Program-made: the position numbers and the translations under genes
Origin: JAAUTY01 sp964397305
GTDB lineage: Bacteria > Cyanobacteriota > Cyanobacteriia > Cyanobacteriales > Spirulinaceae
Length of the DNA: 64,000 nucleotides
Assembly: GCA_964397305.1 (NCBI GenBank)
Contig: CAYNIP010000002.1
Location: 124,001 to 188,000, forward strand
Direction of reading: 5' to 3'
Notes under the pieces: model-generated
The model's input: the letters and a program-made list of their open reading frames with translations, nothing else
Databases searched by the model: none
What the model was told of the DNA's origin: nothing
In this document: positions 26,497 through 35,800 of the stretch, one piece after another
Layout of the letters: every line of letters starts with the position of its first letter
Position numbering within the stretch: the stretch's first letter is position 1

Positions 26497-27885
26497 CTAG
26501 GACCAAGCGGCGAAGATCGCCTGGATGCGGGCGATCGCCCAAGCCGCCGCCTGAGTCGCCGTCTCCCCCTCTCCGATCATGCGCTGCAACGCCTCACCCC
26601 AGACATTTTCCGCCTGCACCTGAGCATAAGCCGGATTCAGCACTGAGTAAAACGGGCGTGTCTGACCCGCCCGAAACTGCTTCACCCCCGCCACCACATG
26701 CGGATCGGCCGGATCATTCCAGAAAGGATCAGCCCACAACTCCGGCATCACCGGAAACCAGCGCCCCTGAGACCCTTTCACATAGACCCCTAGCGTCTCC
26801 GGCTGTACGAGAAAGCGCAGAAAGTCCCGGGCCGCCTCTGGGTGCGGCGCTTGGGCAAAGACGATCGCCTGCTTAACTCCCACGAGATAGTTGGGCGGCT
26901 CCCCATCCGGCTCCTGGGGTAGGCCCATCGTTGCCATCTGCTCCTGGTAAATCTCAGGGTCCGCGCGCTGGGAGCCCGGAATCGAGAGGCTGGGGTTCAG
27001 GGTCATCAACACTTGGCGGTTCAAAAAGCTGGCATTGTTGTCGGCATCGAGCCAGTCCACCGCCGCCGTCGGGATCGCTCCGGTACGGTAGCGATCCAGG
27101 AGCCACGTCAGCACCTGCACCAAGCCATCGCGCACCGCTGGCTGATCAACCTGGAGCTGACCCTCCCCATCCAGCACTGCCACATCATAGGCTTCCAGAA
27201 ACTGTTCAAACTGAAAGAAGGTATCGACCGCTGGCTGAGAAAGGGTGAGTCCCAGGGCCCCAACATCCCCCGCCAGTTGCTCGCGGACCTGCACCCAGAA
27301 GTCCCAGAAGGCCTCCCAAGTCGTGGGGATCGCCGCCTCACTCACCCCGGCCTCCGCGAGCAAGTCGCGCCAATAGTGAGCGTGGAGCGTCTGTTGCTCG
27401 ATCGGCACCCCGTAGTAAGCACGGCTCTGGGTGGTGGCGTTGTAGAAGTTCGCCGCCGCCAGGGCGCTGGGGCTGTAGCGATCCGCCACGGGGGCAATCA
27501 CCTCGCTCAGATCCGCCAGTTGATTGTCCCAGGCCCAGCGGGGAGTATTGGTAAAGTCTGCTTTGACGGAAAAGAGGATGTCCGGCGGCGTCCCCGCTGC
27601 CAAGGCCTGGTTTGCCTGTTGCAGGAGATCATCCTCATCAATGAAGCGTAGCTCAGCGGTCTGTTGGCTCTGAGCGGACCAAGCTGCAACGGCCCGTTCC
27701 AGGGCCTGGTCTTCAGCCGGATAAAAGCCCTTGCTCCACCAGAGGGTCAAGGCCGGTGATGACTCAGAAGGGGCCGTTGTCAATTCCGGTTCAGCCCGCA
27801 GGCAGGTGGCCAACCAAAAACTACAACTCAGCAGGAGTAGGAAGCTACCCCAGCGGCGCAGGCAAGCAGCAAGAGTCGGTCTCAT
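26497..27885 (-). CDS. Extracellular solute-binding protein, family 1 (carbohydrate type)
   Basis: A 462-residue type II periplasmic binding protein. The signal peptide contains WGSFLLLLSCSFWLATC; LATC is a possible but non-ideal lipobox. The mature domain shows the family 1 pattern: LTLWWSKGFYPAEDQALERAVAAWSAQ, GTPPDILFSVKADF, YYGVPIEQQTLHAHYWRDLLAEAG, TWEAFWDFW, QVLMTLNPSLSIPGSQ, and PEAARDFLRFLVQPETLGVYV. Such proteins normally capture oligosaccharides for ABC importers. No permease genes are adjacent. The downstream gene is a histidine kinase with a periplasmic domain, making this the second binding-protein plus sensor arrangement in the window. A long multi-domain binding protein with a high number of tryptophans near the mouth of the cleft fits a sugar ligand. 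Confidence 0.87.
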   Translation of the reverse strand: MRPTLAACLRRWGSFLLLLSCSFWLATCLRAEPELTTAPSESSPALTLWWSKGFYPAEDQALERAVAAWSAQSQQTAELRFIDEDDLLQQANQALAAGTPPDILFSVKADFTNTPRWAWDNQLADLSEVIAPVADRYSPSALAAANFYNATTQSRAYYGVPIEQQTLHAHYWRDLLAEAGVSEAAIPTTWEAFWDFWVQVREQLAGDVGALGLTLSQPAVDTFFQFEQFLEAYDVAVLDGEGQLQVDQPAVRDGLVQVLTWLLDRYRTGAIPTAAVDWLDADNNASFLNRQVLMTLNPSLSIPGSQRADPEIYQEQMATMGLPQEPDGEPPNYLVGVKQAIVFAQAPHPEAARDFLRFLVQPETLGVYVKGSQGRWFPVMPELWADPFWNDPADPHVVAGVKQFRAGQTRPFYSVLNPAYAQVQAENVWGEALQRMIGEGETATQAAAWAIARIQAIFAAWS

Positions 27886-28073
27886 GGAGAATGTCCAGCC
27901 AGATCTTTCGTGGGGAGCGGATTGTTGGGTTGAGCAGTCGTAGCTCCAGGTCCATGAACCCTGAGTGCGGGCGGTGGTTCAGCACGGACCGCCCCCAGCA
28001 GCAGTATGACACACCCCTTAATCGTTTCCGGGCTGGGTCATAAGCGATTACAATCAGATTAATATTTCGCAAC

Positions 28074-28088
28074 GATTCGTAACGAATC
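28074..28088. promoter_or_regulatory. Palindrome GATTCGT-A-ACGAATC upstream of the 28101 gene
   Basis: A perfect inverted repeat with 7-base arms and one central base ends 12 bases before the ATG at 28101. It lies in an AT-richer leader (about 28040-28100). The position would let a dimeric repressor block transcription or translation initiation. No regulator is identified. Confidence 0.5.
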
Positions 28089-28100
28089 CTTACTTTTGCC

Positions 28101-28493
28101 ATGACCGGATTCATCCGCGGCCTCTTCGGGGGCAATAAGGACAAAGCAGCCAAGCAGACTAATGAGCCCAAGCGTCAGCGTTCCTCGGACGCCTTCTTTC
28201 TAGACCCCGATGATGCCAAGACCCTCGGGGATGCTGAGTTCATGCGGCGGCCCTTTGAAATCGAGCGCAGCTTTCCCAAGGTCCGCGACAACCCGGGCTT
28301 CTCGATCAAGAAGCGCGTGACTTCGACCACGGAAATCATCGACGATGGTACGCAGCCCGAGGGGCCCAGCACCAGCGCCAACAATGGTGCCGCGCCGACA
28401 CAGCCCGATTCTTCATCCACTCCCTCCCGTCGCAGCAACACCGATACCAGCATGGATATGTTTCGCAAAATGGCGAAGCAGATCAAGCGCTAG
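28101..28493 (+). CDS. Conserved cyanobacteria-type hypothetical protein (130 aa)
   Basis: A 130-residue basic, soluble protein I cannot assign to a function. It begins MTGFIRGLFGGNKDKAAKQ, then has FFLDPDDAKTLGDAEFMRRPFEIERSFPK, which looks like a conserved core. A low-complexity Ser/Thr/Asn/Pro stretch follows (about 85-112), and the C-terminus SMDMFRKMAKQIKR is basic and helical. Similar small proteins with a low-complexity spacer and a conserved basic tail occur in cyanobacteria as I recall. It is monocistronic on the plus strand between the divergent solute-binding protein gene and trpD. Confidence 0.75.
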   Translation: MTGFIRGLFGGNKDKAAKQTNEPKRQRSSDAFFLDPDDAKTLGDAEFMRRPFEIERSFPKVRDNPGFSIKKRVTSTTEIIDDGTQPEGPSTSANNGAAPTQPDSSSTPSRRSNTDTSMDMFRKMAKQIKR

Positions 28494-28706
28494 TCGAGCC
28501 CCTCGTCAGGGTGGCCTGAGCGCCTGAGCCGCTGGAGTGAACGGGTCCTGGGGCGATCGCCTGCCTGACTTGTGCCGCTTCTACCGTTGGCGCTGTCTGC
28601 TAGTTTCATAGCCTTGGGCGTTCCTGACCCGGTAGCGTCCCTGAGCGATGGGGCTCGCTAGACAGCGCCTCTGGCTGAATAGTATGGTGAAGAAGCCTAA
28701 TTCCTT

Positions 28707-28732
28707 TGTGTAATCAGACTGTGTAATCAGAC
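28707..28732 (+). repeat. Exact 13-bp tandem duplication abutting the trpD start
   Basis: TGTGTAATCAGAC occurs twice in direct succession (28707-28719 and 28720-28732), and the trpD ATG follows after a single base. No Shine-Dalgarno sequence lies in this leader, so the duplicated element occupies the ribosome-entry region. Confidence 0.75.
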
Positions 28733-28733
28733 C

Positions 28734-29765
28734 ATGGTGGACGGCCCCCAACTCTTGCAGCAACTCCTCGATCGGCAATCCCTCAGCCAAGAGCAGGCTG
28801 CCGCCCTCATGGAAGGCTGGCTCAGCGAAAGCATTCCCCCAGTGCTTACCGGGGCTATTTTGGCCGCTATCCAGGCCAAGGGGGTCTCCGCCGATGAGCT
28901 GGCCGGGATGGCACGGGTGCTTCAGGCCCAGTCGCTCCAACCAGAGTTCCTCTCCCACCCTCTGCCGACCATCGATACCTGCGGCACGGGCGGCGATGGC
29001 GCCCAGACCTTCAATATTTCCACGGCCGTAGCTTTTGTGGTGGCCGCAGCAGGGGTGCGCGTGGCGAAGCATGGCAACCGCTCGGCCTCGAGCAAGGTCG
29101 GCTCGGCCGATGTCCTGGAAGCTCTAGGGGTCAATCTGCAAGCGCCCCCGGAGCAAATTCGTGCTGCCCTAGAGGCGGTGGGGATCACGTTCTTGTTTGC
29201 CCCAGGCTGGCATCCAGCTATGAAAGCAGTCGTGCCATTCCGCAAGACCCTGAAGGTTCGCACGGTCTTTAACCTCCTGGGCCCCCTGGTCAATCCCCTG
29301 CGGCCTACGGGGCAGGTGTTGGGGGTTTTTGCCAGTTCCTTGGTGCCGATCGTGGCGGCGGCCTTGGGCAAGTTGGGTCTGCCAAAGGCGATCGTGCTCC
29401 ACGGACGGGAGCAGTTGGATGAAGCAGGCCTGGGGGATCTGACGGATCTGGCCATGATGACTGAGGGCAGCGTGACGCCGACAGCCCTCGATCCCCGCGC
29501 TTTAGGCCTCACGCCCGCGCCCTTAGCGGCGCTCCGGGGGGGCGATGTGGCGGAGAATGGGGAGATTTTGCGGCAGGTGCTCCAGGGGCAGGGAACCCAG
29601 GCCCAACGGGATGTGGTGGCGCTGAATGCGGCCCTGGCCCTCCAGGTAGGGGAGGCGGTGGATTGGGGCGATCGCACCCAGGGGCTGGCGATCGCCCGGG
29701 AGATCCTTCAGAGCGGCGCAGCCTGGGACAAGCTGGAGGAACTCGTGCGGTTCCTCCGCGCCTAG
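28734..29765 (+). CDS. trpD: Anthranilate phosphoribosyltransferase
   Basis: A 343-residue enzyme of tryptophan synthesis that joins anthranilate and PRPP. Signature motifs are present: DTCGTGGDGAQTFNIST (PRPP/Mg loop), VAKHGNRSASSKVGSADVLEALG, FAPGWHPAMKAVVPFRKTL, RTVFNLLGPLVNP and the late VLHGREQLDEAGLGD. The length is normal. It is monocistronic, as trp genes usually are in cyanobacteria, where they are scattered. ATG 28734 is preceded by a 13-bp tandem duplication and no clear ribosome-binding site. The stop is followed by a repeat remnant (29770-29860). Confidence 0.97.
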   Translation: MVDGPQLLQQLLDRQSLSQEQAAALMEGWLSESIPPVLTGAILAAIQAKGVSADELAGMARVLQAQSLQPEFLSHPLPTIDTCGTGGDGAQTFNISTAVAFVVAAAGVRVAKHGNRSASSKVGSADVLEALGVNLQAPPEQIRAALEAVGITFLFAPGWHPAMKAVVPFRKTLKVRTVFNLLGPLVNPLRPTGQVLGVFASSLVPIVAAALGKLGLPKAIVLHGREQLDEAGLGDLTDLAMMTEGSVTPTALDPRALGLTPAPLAALRGGDVAENGEILRQVLQGQGTQAQRDVVALNAALALQVGEAVDWGDRTQGLAIAREILQSGAAWDKLEELVRFLRA

Positions 29766-29857
29766 GGACTTCTAGCTCCCTTCTCTCGAGGGGAGAAGCG
29801 GCCGGGGGATGAGGGCTTGGTAGAGACATGGGCATAACTGGGATGCACCCAGTTAAC

Positions 29858-30643
29858 CTACCTTTTATGCTCTGGACTGTTGAAGTCTGATTTACATCCA
29901 GCGTTCCAAACATCGGGTTGATTGCCGTGGGCTGGAATGCCCCCATTGTCTTTCAACAACCTCGCCATGTGCATACAATTCCAAGCCAAGAAGGTTGTGT
30001 TTCGATTCGTAAAATCATTCTCTGGACCGCCAGAACCGGGATCTAAATACGATGGGCCAGGTCCCACTTCTCCCAGCCAACCAGCATCAGCCTGGGGAGG
30101 AATTGTATAGCCGATGTGAGACAGAGAAAACAGAATGTTCATGGCACAGTGCTTAACTCCATCTTCGTTGCCGGTGATTAAGGTGGCCCCCACCTTGCCG
30201 TAGTCACGATACTGACCTTTCTCATTGAGAAGGTGGGTGTACCCATACATTCGCTCCAGTACTCGGTTACAAACAGAGCTTTTCTCCCCGAGCCAAACGG
30301 ACGTACACAGCACCAAAATATCGGTCGCGTCAACCTCTTTTTGTATCTGGGGCCAATCATCCCTGTCCCATTCATCTGTTTGGGACATATCCACACCCAA
30401 CCCCGCTGCAATTTCGTAATCAACGGGACGAAGGACCTTGACCTGTACCCCATTAGCCTCAAAGATGGCTTTGGCAATCTGGATAACACCTTCTGTGTGC
30501 GACAACACTGGGGTGCGGTTGAGCGTGCAGTTCAGGAAAAGTGCTTTCAAATCGTCAAACTTTGCTGGAGCTGTTTTGCATTGCTGCTCAGTGATTCTCG
30601 CCAATTGTTCCGACATGGGTGTAAGGCTCCGGTTAGTCTGCAT
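29858..30643 (-). CDS. Flavodoxin-fold NAD(P)H-dependent oxidoreductase (FMN reductase / WrbA-like)
   Basis: A 261-residue protein with a flavodoxin-like fold. LKALFLNCTLNRTP is the FMN phosphate loop region. DATDILVLCTSVWLGEKSSVCNRVLERMYGY is the second FMN-contact segment, and KVGATLITGNEDGVKHCAMNILFSL the third. Family members reduce FMN or quinones with NAD(P)H. The gene is visibly less GC-rich than its neighbours and lies in an accessory stretch with a broken VOC gene and a decayed transposase, so horizontal acquisition is likely. Translation may begin at 30643 or at Met10. Upstream are two TTGAGAAT octamers resembling Fur half sites, which would fit iron-responsive use of a flavoprotein. 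Confidence 0.82.
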   Translation of the reverse strand: MQTNRSLTPMSEQLARITEQQCKTAPAKFDDLKALFLNCTLNRTPVLSHTEGVIQIAKAIFEANGVQVKVLRPVDYEIAAGLGVDMSQTDEWDRDDWPQIQKEVDATDILVLCTSVWLGEKSSVCNRVLERMYGYTHLLNEKGQYRDYGKVGATLITGNEDGVKHCAMNILFSLSHIGYTIPPQADAGWLGEVGPGPSYLDPGSGGPENDFTNRNTTFLAWNCMHMARLLKDNGGIPAHGNQPDVWNAGCKSDFNSPEHKR

Positions 30644-30684
30644 AGTCCTTGCTTCCTAAGGGCACCTCGATTAATTCAAGTTTA

Positions 30685-30712
30685 TTGAGAATCAACTGGC
30701 TTTGTTGAGAAT
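30685..30712 (-). promoter_or_regulatory. Two TTGAGAAT direct repeats, candidate Fur site
   Basis: TTGAGAAT occurs at 30685-30692 and 30705-30712, 20 bases apart (two helical turns), 42-70 bases upstream of the flavodoxin-fold gene start at 30643. The first copy extends to the imperfect palindrome TTGAGAATCAA. The same octamer occurs, on the opposite strand, in the candidate Fur box of fur at 13481-13488. Confidence 0.4.
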
Positions 30713-30905
30713 AGGAAACGAGTTAATGAGGGTTTCAGGGACTAAGATTCTTAAGGAAATCTATTTTTCGAGGTTCCCCTAAGATAATAACAGTAAGCTT
30801 GTATAAAGTGTTGACCGCTAACGTCTCAGATGAGCGGCGCACTGCCGGCATTTCACTTTAGGCACTTTATCCATTCCGCATCCACTCAATCCACTTGCTA
30901 GGCCT

Positions 30906-31292
30906 TTATTGCATTGAATGAAGACCAATGAGATTACCCTCCGTATCGGACACAATCGCGACGAAGCCGTATTCTCCAATCGACATCTTTTCCTTGAACA
31001 CCGAGCCACCGTTAGATGTGGCGCGGGCTGCCTCAATCGCACAGTCATCGCAGGTGAAGTACACAAGGGTACTGCCGCCAGAAGGGCATTCAGGCATTTT
31101 CACCAGCGCGCCAGGTGCGCCATGGCCTGCCATCGACATGGGGAATGCCCACATCTCCATGTCAGGGAAGCCTTTCGAGTCAGGATTCTCCAGGGGCGTC
31201 AGCACCCCTTGAAAAACCGCTTCGTAAAAAGCTTTTGCGCGCGACATATCCTAGACGTAGATTTCAAACCAACTAACTGGATTGGTTTTCAT
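30906..31292 (-). pseudogene. VOC-family (glyoxalase-like) gene interrupted by an in-frame TAG
   Basis: The true start is ATG 31292, preceded by AAGGAGA at ideal spacing; translation gives MKTNPVSWFEIYV, then TAG at 31253-31251, then DMSRAKAFYEAVFQGVLTPL to the normal end at 30906. The standard VOC N-terminus reads FEIYVxDM, so a single CAG (Gln) to TAG change explains the interruption. The rest is a complete 113-residue VOC domain with AIEAARATSNGGSVFKEKM and SDTEGNLIGLHS. An ATG two codons after the stop (31247) could allow re-initiation, but that product lacks the first beta strand. VOC proteins include glyoxalases and resistance dioxygenase-like proteins. It follows the flavodoxin-fold gene's divergent side on the same strand. 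Confidence 0.8.
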
Positions 31293-31484
31293 GGTTTCTC
31301 CTTCAAGATCGCTCGGCTGACAAGCCTAACTAGGTATTAAACTGCGCTTGCGGGATAACTCCGGTATTACGGGTGCTATCCTGCCATCATCGGATAATAC
31401 CCTGATTGGGGACTTTTGCCGCACCATAGCCCGCCATTCCCAAGGCGTCAATACTGCATCGGTCACCCAAAGCCCTCTCAAGGG
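31293..31484. other. Intergenic, no gene recognised
   Basis: This segment lies between the broken VOC gene's start and the transposase remnant. It contains no recognisable coding sequence; short frames on the plus strand do not resemble known proteins. The sequence near 31340-31400 (CGGTATTACGGGTGCTATCC) may be further mobile-element debris. Confidence 0.3.
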
Positions 31485-31828
31485 GTTTTGCCGGAAGGCC
31501 TACACCTGGCCTTTCTGCCCCATATCAGGCCAATTAACCCAAGATTTTTAGGCAGTTCAGACCTGCCTGCTCTGAGTTCACAGTGTGGTCGATTAAGCGG
31601 ACTTTATATTAATCCCCGCCCAGGCAACCCGCAGAGCGACTCTGGCCTATTCTCAATGAAGCCTTAGCTAACCGGGTATTTGAAATCCTAGATGACCTCT
31701 TAGAACGGACAGAGCAGCGCTGTGTGTAACTCCTGCGCCTCCCAGGTTTTATCTCAGGTTTCACCCAGTTTTATGGGTGCGAGGCGTTTCAATGTCCAGT
31801 GTGGCTGATTAAGCGGACTTGGTATTAG
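31485..31828 (+). pseudogene. Decayed IS630-type transposase, C-terminal fragment
   Basis: Translated pieces reproduce the C-terminus of an IS630-group DDE transposase: VLPEGLHLAFLP (from 31485), then after about 100 inserted bases QPAERLWPILNEALANRVFE (31625 onward, containing the catalytic-Glu region), then ILDDLLERTEQRCV. A TAA follows at 31727-31729, after which the frame continues with LLRLPGFISGFTQFYGCEAF to TAG at 31826. There is therefore an internal insertion or rearrangement, a frame change and a premature stop; the N-terminal half is absent. A 30-base motif at its 3' end recurs inside the insertion. Confidence 0.72.
31581..31827 (+). repeat. Pair of direct repeats at the IS630 remnant end
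   Basis: CAGTGTGG-TC-GATTAAGCGGACTT (31581-31606, continuing TATATTA) and CAGTGTGG-CT-GATTAAGCGGACTT (31797-31820, continuing GGTATTA) are near-identical direct repeats. The second overlaps the end of the transposase reading frame, so the motif is probably the terminal sequence of this IS type; the first copy lies inside the insertion that splits the transposase. A nested and partly deleted copy of the same element would explain this. Confidence 0.6.
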
Positions 31829-32827
31829 ACCGCCAGGCCAAGGCTAACGAGCTATCAAGGTTCTCAAGCCTGAAATTTTGGGGAAACAGGTCAGCGATCA
31901 ACTTGTGGGTACTTATCCCTCTTGTGTTATTTCGGGAAATTCCCACGAATTTCCACCATTACAGCCGACGAAAAATCAGCGTTTCACCCCGATCTGACCT
32001 AAGAGTTATAGTTGTTTCAATTAAGAATGATATGGATTGGCCCTGACCCTCCGGCGGAGCCCACTTTTCGAGAAGCCGCTGCGCGTCTACATCCCCTAAC
32101 CCCTTCTTCTCCCACAGGAAGATAATAACCTCCCCTCTCCCTCCGGGCGAGGAGCTGGATGTGGGAGCTGCAATCAGCCGCTGTTTCTGGTCTTGACCCT
32201 GTTCCGAGGTGTCTCAAAATTTCTTGAAACGACCATAGGAGCCCAAAGAGAGAGGGATCGGAGGCTGGAAGCCTCTCGCCCTCTGGGAGAGAGGTTTGGA
32301 GAGAGGGCGAACCTTGAGGCTTCCTCCCAGTTTCCCTCCCCTCACCCTAAATCCTTCTCCTAAACTTGAGAGATAAACCTCTAACTCCCCTGCTCCCAGC
32401 CTTAGGAGCAGGGGCCGGGGGACGAGGGCAACGGCGATGAACGCTGCGAACTCAAGCCGCATTGTGTAGTAGGTTTTACCAAAATTACCGTGAATTCCGA
32501 TCTTTTCCTTAAGAGCTCGCTTCATTACCTAGACTTATTAGACACTTGGAAGAACTGAAGCAATAGAGGTGCATCTTAGTGTTGGAGATGCCTTTCCCAA
32601 GTCCCCATCCCCTGGTAGGGTGGCTGAAGCAGGTGGCGGTCACAGTGAGATGTACCCAGACAGGAAGCGATTCCTTTGAGTTTTATAGAAGTCTTGATTT
32701 AGGTTACTCGGCAACGTCAATGATCCGGCCTTGAATGAATTTGCTTGCCAGTTAGCCTACGAATCAAGCAGCCTCGGAGAGCCTTGCATTTAGTTGTATT
32801 TCTAACGTTTTGGTTTGGAGTCTGGGT
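31829..32827. repeat. Long intergenic region with repeat modules upstream of gltB
   Basis: About 1 kb without a supportable gene. 31840-32040 is AT-richer and unassigned. 32047-32110 carries the GAGAAGCCGCTGCGCGTC module shared with other intergenic regions. 32215-32440 is a long series of GGGAGAGAGG-like blocks with inverted partners, consistent with repeat-family hairpins. 32560-32827 should hold the gltB promoter; TTGCATTTAGTTGTATTTCT (about 32784-32803) is AT-rich, but I could not identify a convincing NtcA site (GTA-N8-TAC). Confidence 0.5.
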
Positions 32828-35800
32828 ATGAGTAGCAATCAAGCGCCGTCTAAGCAGGGGCTTTATGATCCGCAATTCGAGCACGATGCCTGTGGCGTCG
32901 GGTTTATTGCTCACATGAAAGATCGCAAGTCCCACGCGATCGTCGAGCAAGGATTGACCATCTTAAAAAATCTTGAACATCGCGGCGCTTGCGGTTGTGA
33001 GCCCAATACGGGCGACGGTGCCGGGATTTTGTTACAAATGCCCGAGCGCTTCATGCAGAAGGCCGCCGCCCAAGCAGGGATCACCTTGCCCGAACCAGGC
33101 TACTATGCCGTGGGCATGGCCTACGCATCCCCCGACTCGGCGGTGCGGGCTCGCAGTCGCGAGGCGTTGGAAAAAATTGTTGCCGAGCTTGGGCAGACGG
33201 TTTTGGGTTGGCGCGATGTGCCGACCGATCATTCTTCCCTGGGCGCGACGGCCCGGGCGAGTGAGCCGTTTCTGGAGCAGGTTTTCATCCAGCGCAGCCG
33301 CGATCTCGCAGATGTCCTGGCCTTTGAGCGCAAGCTGTATGTCATCCGCAAGCGCGCTCACCGGGCGATTCGTGAGGCGGGGCTCGATCCCTACTGGTAT
33401 TTCACGAGCTTGTCATCGCGCACTCTGGTCTATAAAGGAATGCTGACCCCGTGGCAGGTGGGACTGTACTATCCTGACTTGCAAGATCCGGACTTGGAAA
33501 GCGCCCTGGCTCTGGTTCACTCCCGCTTCAGTACCAATACCTTCCCCAGTTGGGAGCGATCGCACCCCTACCGCTACATTGCCCACAACGGCGAGGTGAA
33601 TACCCTGCGGGGCAACACCAACTGGATGTATGCGCGACAGTCGCTGTTCCAGTCGGAGCGATTCGGCGATGATCTCCAGACGGCGCAGCCGGTTTTTAAC
33701 ATTCACGGCAGCGATTCGGGGATTTTTGACAACGCCCTGGAGCTGTTGACGCTGGCGGGGCGATCGCTCCCCCATGCAGTCATGATGATGATTCCGGAAC
33801 CCTGGACGGCTCACGAGTCCATGAGCCCCGAGAAAAAGGCCTTTTATGAGTACCATTCCTACCTCATGGAGCCCTGGGACGGGCCGGCCTCGATCGCCTT
33901 CACCGACGGCACGAGCATCGGGGCCGTGCTGGATCGCAATGGTCTGCGTCCCTCCCGTTACTATGTCACCCAGGATGACTGGGTGGTGATGGCTTCGGAG
34001 GCTGGGGTGCTGCCCATTGCGCCGGAGCGGGTCGTCCGCAAGGGGCGCTTGGAACCGGGGCGGATGTTCCTGGTGGACTTGCAAGCAGGGCGCATTGTAG
34101 CCGATGAAGAGTTGAAGCAGCGCATCGCTACAGAACAGCCCTATCAGGAGTGGCTCGAGCGCCACGCCGTTGCGCTCGAACAACTCCAGCCCGCGCCAGC
34201 CGCGCCCGACATGGACCCCGCAACGGCGCTCCAGCAGCAAATCGCCTTTAACTATACGTTTGAAGAATTGCGGCTGTTGCTGATCCCCATGGCTCGCAAT
34301 GGCGTGGAGGCGATCGGCTCGATGGGCGCGGATACGCCGCTGGCGGTGCTGTCCGAGCGCCCCAAGCTGCTCTACGACTACTTCCAGCAACTCTTTGCCC
34401 AAGTCACCAATCCGCCGATCGACTCGATTCGCGAAGAGATCGTCACCTCCGCCGTCACGAGCCTGGGCTCCGAGCGCAATCTCCTCGAGCCGGAGCCGGC
34501 GAGCTGTCACCTGATCGGCTTAAAGACGCCGATCCTGAGTAATGCGGAGCTGGCGAAGCTCAAGCACGTGGCCGAAGGGGATTTTCGCTCCCTCGTGCTG
34601 CCGATCCTCTTCGACCCCAACTCCGGTCCTGAAGGCCTGGAGGCGCGCTTGGACGAGTTGTTTGGGGAAGCGGATCGGGCGATCGCCCAGGGTGTCAATA
34701 TCCTGATTTTGTCCGATCGGGGCACCGACCGGAACCATGCGCCGATTCCGGCCCTGCTCGCCGTGGCCGGTCTCCATCACCACCTGATCCGCGCGGGCAA
34801 GCGGACCCAAGTCGGCCTGGTGCTGGAATCAGGCGAGCCTCGCGAGGTCCATCACTTCGCCACCCTGATCGGCTATGGCTGCGGGGCGATCAACCCCTAC
34901 GTCGCTTTTGAAGCCCTGGCCGGTGCCCTGCGCCAAGGTTTACTCGTCGGCGTGGACTTTGAGACGGCCTGCAAGAACTACGTCAAGGCCGCCACCAAGG
35001 GCACAATTAAGATTGCCTCCAAAATCGGCATTTCGACCCTGCAAAGCTATCGCGGCGCCCAAATTTTTGAGGCGATTGGCCTGAACCAAGCCTTGGTGGA
35101 CAAGTATTTCACTTGGACGGCCTCGCGCATTGAAGGGGCGGATTTGGCGGCGATCGCCCAAGAAGCGCTGCTCCGCCACCGCCAGGCTTTCCCGGAGCGG
35201 GAAACGAGCGGGCGTGTGTTGGCCGTGGGCGGCGAGTACCAGTGGCGCAAAGATGGCGAGCGCCACCTCTTCTCGCCAGAAACGATCCATGCCCTGCAAA
35301 AAGCCGTTCGCACCGGCCGTTACGAGATCTACAAGGACTATTCAGCCAAAATCAATGATCGCCGCCAGCAGCGCTTTACCCTGCGGGATTTGCTGGAATT
35401 TAAGCCCCGCACCCCCGTGCCCTTGGAGGAGGTAGAGCCAGTCACGACGATTGTGAAGCGGTTTAAGACGGGGGCGATGAGCTACGGCTCCATTTCTCAG
35501 GAAGCCCACGAGGCCCTGGCGATCGCCATGAACCGCATCGGCGGCAAGTCCAACACCGGCGAAGGGGGCGAAGATCCCGAGCGCTACGTCTGGACCAACG
35601 AGCGTGGCGATTCTAAAAACAGCGCCATCAAACAGGTCGCCTCCGGTCGCTTCGGCGTCACCAGCCTCTACCTGTCCCAAGCCCAAGAAATCCAGATCAA
35701 GATGGCCCAGGGGGCGAAACCCGGCGAAGGCGGTCAACTTCCCGGCCGCAAGGTATACCCCTGGGTGGCAAAAGTGCGCCACTCCACCCCCGGCGTCGGT

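Noticed and set aside
32560..32827. NtcA site (GTA-N8-TAC) upstream of gltB
   Set aside because: Only GTATTTCTAACGTT was found, whose right half does not match TAC.
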